Of a stretch of DNA of 64,000 nt, positions 58,744 through 64,000 are shown in pieces. The DNA comes from Spirodela intermedia (lineage: Eukaryota; Streptophyta; Magnoliopsida; Alismatales; Araceae): contig LR746276.1 of the NCBI GenBank assembly GCA_902729315.2, positions 2,597,669-2,661,668 on the forward strand, given 5' to 3'. Position 1 is the first letter of the stretch. Each line of letters begins with the position of its first letter. The position numbers and the translations under genes were made by a program. The notes under the pieces are model-generated. The model ran no database searches and had not been told where the DNA came from. It saw nothing but the letters and a program-made list of their open reading frames with translations.

Positions 58744-61012
58744 ATGGGGTTGTGCCTTCGCCGTGGGGATCTTCTACGACGGCTGAGGGCCGTCTCCTGG
58801 CTGTCCTCTCCCCGTGTTCTCTCCTCTTACTCCGCGAAAGCTTCTCCATTTTCTTCTTCTTTTGCTTCTTTTCTGATCGTTCCGCACCTTCACAATGCGA
58901 GCCGCTCGAGGACTCCCCTACCAACATTTGGCTCAAGGCTGTCATTATCTTCGTCCTCCTCCCCGCAGTCCTCGGATGAGACGGAGGGGCCTGCCACCCT
59001 GGACCACCGGTACTTTCTCTGCTATGTGGGCGGTGCCGTTACGGAGATGGTGGAAAGCTTTGCTCGGAGTGATATTTTGGATTTCTTGGCTCCGTGCAGG
59101 TCACTTCTGGAAGAGGACGAGTTCCACCGCTTGGCGGACGGAACAATCCACGACTTACAAGAGAAATTGGAGGTGATAGTGGAGTTTTTTGGACATCTTT
59201 ATTCTGTCTTTCTCTTTTGGCGTCCTTATTATGATATTAGATTGTAATTCACATCTATATACTATCCTGATTTATGGGAGTAATTTCAGGAATATGGTGA
59301 TGAGGTTCAAGTCGAGGGATTCGATATAGATTATGGGGTCAGAAATTAATTCCATTTTCGGGTTTCATTTTTTTTTTTTCCCCTTAGATTCACTTCTCTC
59401 ACAAAAAATAGGAACTAATCTTATCTTGGTTGCTCATATTTTTCTGGCTCTGTATTTCACAGAATCAAGTCCTTACCTTGAAGCTTGGTTCTCTGGGCAC
59501 ATATGTGATAAATAAACAGACGCCCAACAGACAAATCTGGCTATCTTCACCAGTGAGGTATCCTTCTACTAATGAATGATCAGTAGAAATCATGTCTACT
59601 GCACAACCCTGCAAACGGCGCTTACTTCATGTGCTCCAGTGGTGTTGGTCTCTGCTTATCTCGTCCTCCTTTTTCTTGAGAATGGAGGCATGCGAATAGC
59701 AGTCACATTCATAAGGAAGAGGAGAATTTCCAATCGTAACTGGCACCAAGCTTCTAACGGGTAGATTTTGTTGGATGCGGTAGGCGCACCACCTTGAGAG
59801 TTATTATTTCCTTGTAGAAATTTTGTTTGTTAAGTGGTAGATTTGACGGTGCTAAAATTCATAATCACTGGGTAATTAGATAGATAGTAGAAATGATTCC
59901 CCCCATGCGCTCTCTAGCCATGTGCTCATGAGGGAATTCCTCAATACTTACTCTTCACAGGGCTAATCCTTCCTTTGGCCTCGTTTCTCGATTGGATTTT
60001 TTCTGCTTAGAACTTAATCTTGAGAGTAGAGAGAAGGCCAGGTGGGTTTATGGGGATTTCTCACTATATTCTCTCCCTACTCTCTTGTTTTTAAGGTTGT
60101 GGCGGGGGGGTTGTGTCTGAAACGAGAGGGAATGTTTTCTTCGATCCTGCTAGTAGCCTTTTATTAGTTTTGTGATAACTGTCTGACAGGGGAAATGATC
60201 GCTGGTCAAATTCCTGCCGTTATTTCCCTTTCAGCATGGACCAATGTTGTTCCTGCTTATGTGGCCACAAAACAGCTGGTACATGACCGGGAACCTCTGA
60301 CAAAGCCTGTGAAACCTTAGATAGCATTTTGTACCAGGTAGTATCATGCTTTCTGGTATGCCACTCTTGATGATGTCTTATCTAATCCTCAACCCTAAAG
60401 GGGTGGAAGAATTGGTGGCGAAATAATTATATTTGTCACTGATAATTTTGTATAAGCATCAATTGTTTGTTTTAATAAAATTATAATTATATAATTATAG
60501 AAAACTAGATGTTTCACTGAGTGATTATTTGTATTAGAATGAACCTGTGATGTCTAAGGCCTTAAACGTTCATTATGAACCCTGATGAAGACAACTACCC
60601 ATTTCCTTAAAGTGTAGAGGTGTTTAATAAAGCTTTGATTAATTATAGCTTCTTATTTACTGTATAATAGGTCCATTAAGGATCACGAATAATAAATTTC
60701 TACCAGAGGTGGAATTGTGCGAGCCTTCAATTTTCGATCTCTGAACAGTTGTTGACTGATCGTCTGCCCTGTCCATAATGTGGTGTTTAGTTTTTTCATA
60801 TTTTGACATCAGGTTTCACAGCTCACAGGTAGTTGAGATGCTAATCCCGGATATGCTGACAATAATTTATCTTATCCTCCAGTGGCCCATCTAGGTTCGA
60901 TTGGGACAGGACGAGCCAATGCTGGTTTTATAGGCGGACAAAGGCAGAGTTATTACATCTCTTACAGGATGAGCTGTTACAATTATGTGGTCAATCCATC
61001 AGCCTCTCTTGA
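58744..61012 (+). CDS. FH: Frataxin, mitochondrial
   Basis: Frataxin is an iron-binding mitochondrial protein that stimulates the cysteine desulfurase complex in iron-sulfur cluster assembly. Four exons join in frame: 58744-59172, 59290-59337, 59463-59557, 60883-61012, giving about 233 residues, longer than the roughly 187 of Arabidopsis because of an extended N-terminus. The first about 85 residues are rich in Arg, Ser and Leu with almost no acidic residues, as in a mitochondrial targeting peptide. The acidic ridge follows ('[19 protein letters not shown]', then '[17 protein letters not shown]'), then the highly conserved sheet with '[19 protein letters not shown]', '[20 protein letters not shown]' and the final helix around '[20 protein letters not shown]'. 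All introns are GT-AG; intron 3 (59558-60882) is 1.3 kb and holds an unexplained open stretch at about 60188-60319. Confidence 0.96.
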
Positions 61013-61099
61013 GTCATGTAAGTGCCCACTATGCTTGCTATTTCTTGCTGAGGACTAACTGCTATTCTCCTATTCTTCTTGGCCCTGACCCCCACATAG

Positions 61100-61730
61100 G
61101 AAGCCTACAGAAACTGTCTGGTCAGATATAATATTGACACTGTATGAGAATCTCAAGCTAGCCGAGTACCAAGTTATGGAACTTGCAGCAAAAAAGTGAG
61201 AGGTCCTAGTAATGATGGATAAGCTCTAACAGTTGGTCTTAATTAAATGGTTCTAATCCTTAGTTGTAAATATAGCAAACTATTTAAGCTGGTCTTACAA
61301 ATTTGCAAAGGATGTTTTCCTTATTGTAGATTTCTGTGTAATACTTATGTTTTCTAGGATATTAGATTTGTATATTTGTTATTATTATGATATCAGAAGG
61401 GACATTATATCAGATATGATTTTTTTCTGTCAGCGTTACTCATATTTTTTCACATTCCGGGGAACCATTGGAGATAAAATATATGATTCACCTTTGTTTT
61501 TTGTTGGTTTTCTCGTCTTGGTATGTTCAACATCTAAATCATATCATGCCACCTTTAATCTACTCTTTAATCGACTCATTCTGCGTTGACGGTTAGACTT
61601 TTATGTTGTGTGCAGTCCGGACAGTAACAAGTACTGTATTAGTAACTTCATATGGGATCATCATCAGCAAAGCATGGAAGAGCTTCAACACACACAACGG
61701 GCTTTCATTCAGAGGCTCACTCTCTCGTAG
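61100..61730 (+). CDS. Two phase-matched exons of an unidentified gene (3' end)
   Basis: After the frataxin stop, 61100-61195 is flanked by an AG acceptor and a GT donor. It reads 'KPTETVWSDIILTLYENL' then 'KLAEYQVMELAAKN'. The next candidate exon, 61616-61730, begins after 'tgtgtgcag', joins in phase, reads 'PDSNKYCISNFIWDHHQQ' then 'SMEELQHTQRAFIQRL', and ends at a TAG. The 69 residues look like amphipathic helix with natural amino acid composition. I do not recognise the family. No ATG or 5' exon was found between the frataxin stop and 61100; upstream exons may lie in frataxin intron 3 (for example 60188-60319), or this may be a relic or an alternative 3' end of the frataxin transcript. 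Confidence 0.4.
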
Positions 61731-62585
61731 GTCTACTCAATGCTGAGGAAAGCAGCTTCTTGGAAATTCCATAAGCCTTTGGTCGTCAGTATCAGAGCTG
61801 TTCATGGGGCCAATGGATACTAATACTCCTCTCTTGAGATGATCTCAAGAACTTGGTCAGAGATTGTGCTTTGAAGAATATTTCAATAGTTGATTGATTT
61901 GGTTACATGCTTAAGAACCAGGGCCAATTTTTTCATCTACTACCGACTTATCTCTGGTCCAGAGTTTTTTTTTTTTTTTAATTTTTAACTCTTAAGTCAA
62001 ACCTTTCTTTGATAAGTTCAAGTGAACAAAGATCAACCAATGTCTCAGTGGGATAGATATCATAGTTTCGACACGTCATTACATTTTATTTGTCAAATTT
62101 GTGAGCAGCATCAAAGCTTGGTTTCTTTTGATTTTATTTACCATCTTCTTCGTATAAGTTTTCCATTGCCTTTCCTTTTGTATCTTAGTTGCATGTAAAA
62201 TTTCTTCCTACATGGAAACGTTGCCCATCTTCTCCATCAAATCCGGCAAACAGTTGACTGTGAGAAAAGATGGAAAATAAAGGGATTTTTTTTTTCTCAA
62301 GGCCGTGCCTTAGATATTGCGTTTGGTTGTACGTCTAAGGATTGAAATATATTTTTTCCAATGTTAAATATATAGAATTAAATAAAAGTTCATGAAATGC
62401 ATTTAAAAATCTGTTTTAGTGTTCTTCATTCTATTTCATTGGCTTTGACTTGGGTTAATATGATATTTTTTATAATTTAACCCAAATGATACGTTAACAG
62501 CTTGCTTAAATGACAAATAATTCGTCTATGGTTAGTCTCATTTTCAAGCCAGCAGGGAGGGAGAGGGCGGGAGAGAGGGAGAGGA

Positions 62586-62594
62586 GAGAGAAAC

Positions 62595-62632
<38 letters not shown>

Positions 62633-62633
62633 A
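62586..62633 (+). repeat. GA microsatellite upstream of the RUG3-like gene
   Basis: A (GA)n tract with a GGGAGA-rich left shoulder from 62556 lies about 35 bp before the TATA box of the next gene. Confidence 0.85.
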
Positions 62634-62666
62634 GAGAGAATTGTTTAGTTGGTGTGATGTTGAGCA

Positions 62667-62674
62667 TATAAAAG
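62667..62674 (+). promoter_or_regulatory. TATA box of the RUG3-like gene
   Basis: 'tataaaag' lies 124 bp before the ATG at 62791. A start near 62700 would give a leader of about 90 bases. Confidence 0.5.
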
Positions 62675-62790
62675 AAATCACATCTTTTAAGTAGTAATAT
62701 GTTAATTTTTAAAATAGACTAGGACTGGCCTCCACTCGGTCTAGTGAGAAATCGGCCCCGTCCATTTAAATCTGTCCGCGGAAACGGTGC

Positions 62791-64000
62791 ATGAAAAACT
62801 TCCGGTCCCAAGCAGCCGCCGGCCGTCGGACGATGCCGCCCGGGCTGCGCCGCTTCCCTCGAGTCGCTGCTTTCTCCTCACTTTCTTCCTCCAACTCCGT
62901 TCCCATCCTGTGGAGGCCCGCCGTCGGTGGGAATGAAGGTCGCGTCGCCGCTGGGGATGATCTGATCACTGTACAGGTCCTCTCGTGGGGACGGGGCAGC
63001 TCGGGGCAGTTGGGCGGCGGCAAGGAGGAGATCCGCTTCTACCCGAACCCTGTTTCTTCCCTTCTCCTTCCCAAGAACTTCCGCCTCGGCCCAGTTTCCG
63101 GCCGCCTCTCTGGCGCTGGGCCCCCGCCGCTGGAGAGGAGTAAGGGCGATGATGGGTCTCTCGAAGTGGGGATATCCTGTGGCCTTTTCCACTCGGGGTT
63201 GCTGGTGGAGGGGAAGTTGTGGATGTGGGGCAAAGGGGACGGGGGTCGGCTCGGCCTCGGGAACGAGGTCTCCGTCTTCCAGCCCACGCTGAACCCCAAT
63301 CTGGGTGATATACGTAGCGTCGCCCTCGGGGGGCTCCACTCGACGGCGCTTTTGCGGTGTGGTGATATCTTTACGTGGTCAGTTGGGCTCTGCTTCCTTG
63401 TCGATGTGTCAGTTGCATTTTGGCATCAGTTCATTCAGTCAAACATTTCTCAAATAATAGCTTCTTGTTCTCACTCGGAGCATAAGATTATGTAGAATAT
63501 AAACATCAGGGGTCTCGGTGTTGCCGTTTAGCACAGAAAAATGTGGAATAAGAAAATTGATAATTTTGTCTGAAATGTTCGTTCTTTTAGTCGTTGAGGA
63601 TGCCTTCTTAGGTTATTGGTTACTAGTTCTGTTTACATTTAAATTTCTCCTGTGCCTTCAACATCCGGTACCTTGGCTGAAGCCTGCAGGGGCTATGGCG
63701 GATTTGGGGCTCTGGGGCACTCTGTTTACAGCAGGGAACTGTTGCCAAGGCGTGTCATTGGTCCATGGCACGAAAGTATTTCCCAGCTTGCTACAAGTGG
63801 AGCGCACACTGCAGCAGTTTCTGATTCAGGTTGGCTTTTTGAAGGGGAATAAGATAGGACGAAAAATAAGAAAAATAGACTTTCATATGATCGGCTGTGA
63901 TTTTGAAAAAAAAAGATTGTCATCTGTATGGGTTGTTTCTCACTTTTGGTTTCGGGTTATCATGATGTGATTTTGACGTTTGTTCTTTTGCGTTTCCAGA
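62791..64000 (+). CDS. RUG3: RCC1-repeat protein, RUG3-like, mitochondrial (5' part, cut by window edge)
   Basis: RUG3 is a mitochondrial beta-propeller protein of the RCC1 superfamily; in Arabidopsis it is needed for splicing of nad2 transcripts and complex I formation. Two exons are visible: 62791-63377 and 63690-63829, in phase (the Trp codon of 'FTWGYGGFGALGH' is split). The last base of the window, 64000, follows an AG and probably opens exon 3. The N-terminal 60 residues are Arg/Ser/Ala-rich and almost free of acidic residues, typical of organelle import. RCC1-type blades follow: 'VLSWGRGSSGQLGGG', 'GISCGLFHSGLL', 'LWMWGKGDGGRLGLGN', 'VALGGLHSTALL' and 'GYGGFGALGH'. A second in-frame ATG at 62833 could also be the start. 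Exon 1 is very GC-rich. The missing 3' part holds the remaining blades. Confidence 0.88.

Noticed and set aside
1-64000. CRISPR arrays, tRNA or rRNA genes, organelle DNA insertions, viral elements
   Set aside because: I saw no regularly spaced repeats, cloverleaf-like genes, plastid or mitochondrial gene sequences, or viral protein motifs.

Overview
This is a window of a plant nuclear genome, almost certainly an angiosperm. The genes are split into many short exons by AT-rich introns, and they encode plant proteins such as plant-type UreD, a SUF4-like zinc finger and a ZIP transporter. First exons are GC-rich (thioredoxin o, frataxin, RUG3-like), a bias common in monocots, so a monocot is my guess, not a demonstrated fact. 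GA/CT microsatellites are unusually common.

Layout. 1-7.1 kb is AT-rich, gene-free and holds two copies of a dispersed repeat. 7.2-24.9 kb is a compact gene block: mitochondrial thioredoxin o (+), urease accessory protein UreD (-), a small organelle-type RRM protein (+, head-to-head with UreD) and allantoate deiminase (+). 24.9-33.2 kb is a second AT-rich desert with a third repeat copy. 33-47 kb is sparse and holds one intact ZIP metal transporter (36.0-38.5 kb, -) and a decayed ZIP copy (about 45 kb, -). 47.5-56.4 kb is a SUF4-like C2H2 zinc finger gene (-). 58.7-61.0 kb is mitochondrial frataxin (+), followed by two unassigned phase-matched exons. From 62.8 kb to the right edge is the 5' part of an RCC1-family gene like mitochondrial RUG3 (+).

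Exon-intron models were built by hand from splice sites, reading phase and remembered family motifs; every CDS model listed joins in frame. Two functional themes stand out. UreD (urease maturation) and allantoate deiminase (ureide breakdown), both nitrogen-recycling genes, start about 4.2 kb apart. Several genes (thioredoxin o, frataxin, RUG3-like, perhaps the RRM protein) act in mitochondria or plastids. I saw no CRISPR array, rRNA, tRNA or prokaryotic system.
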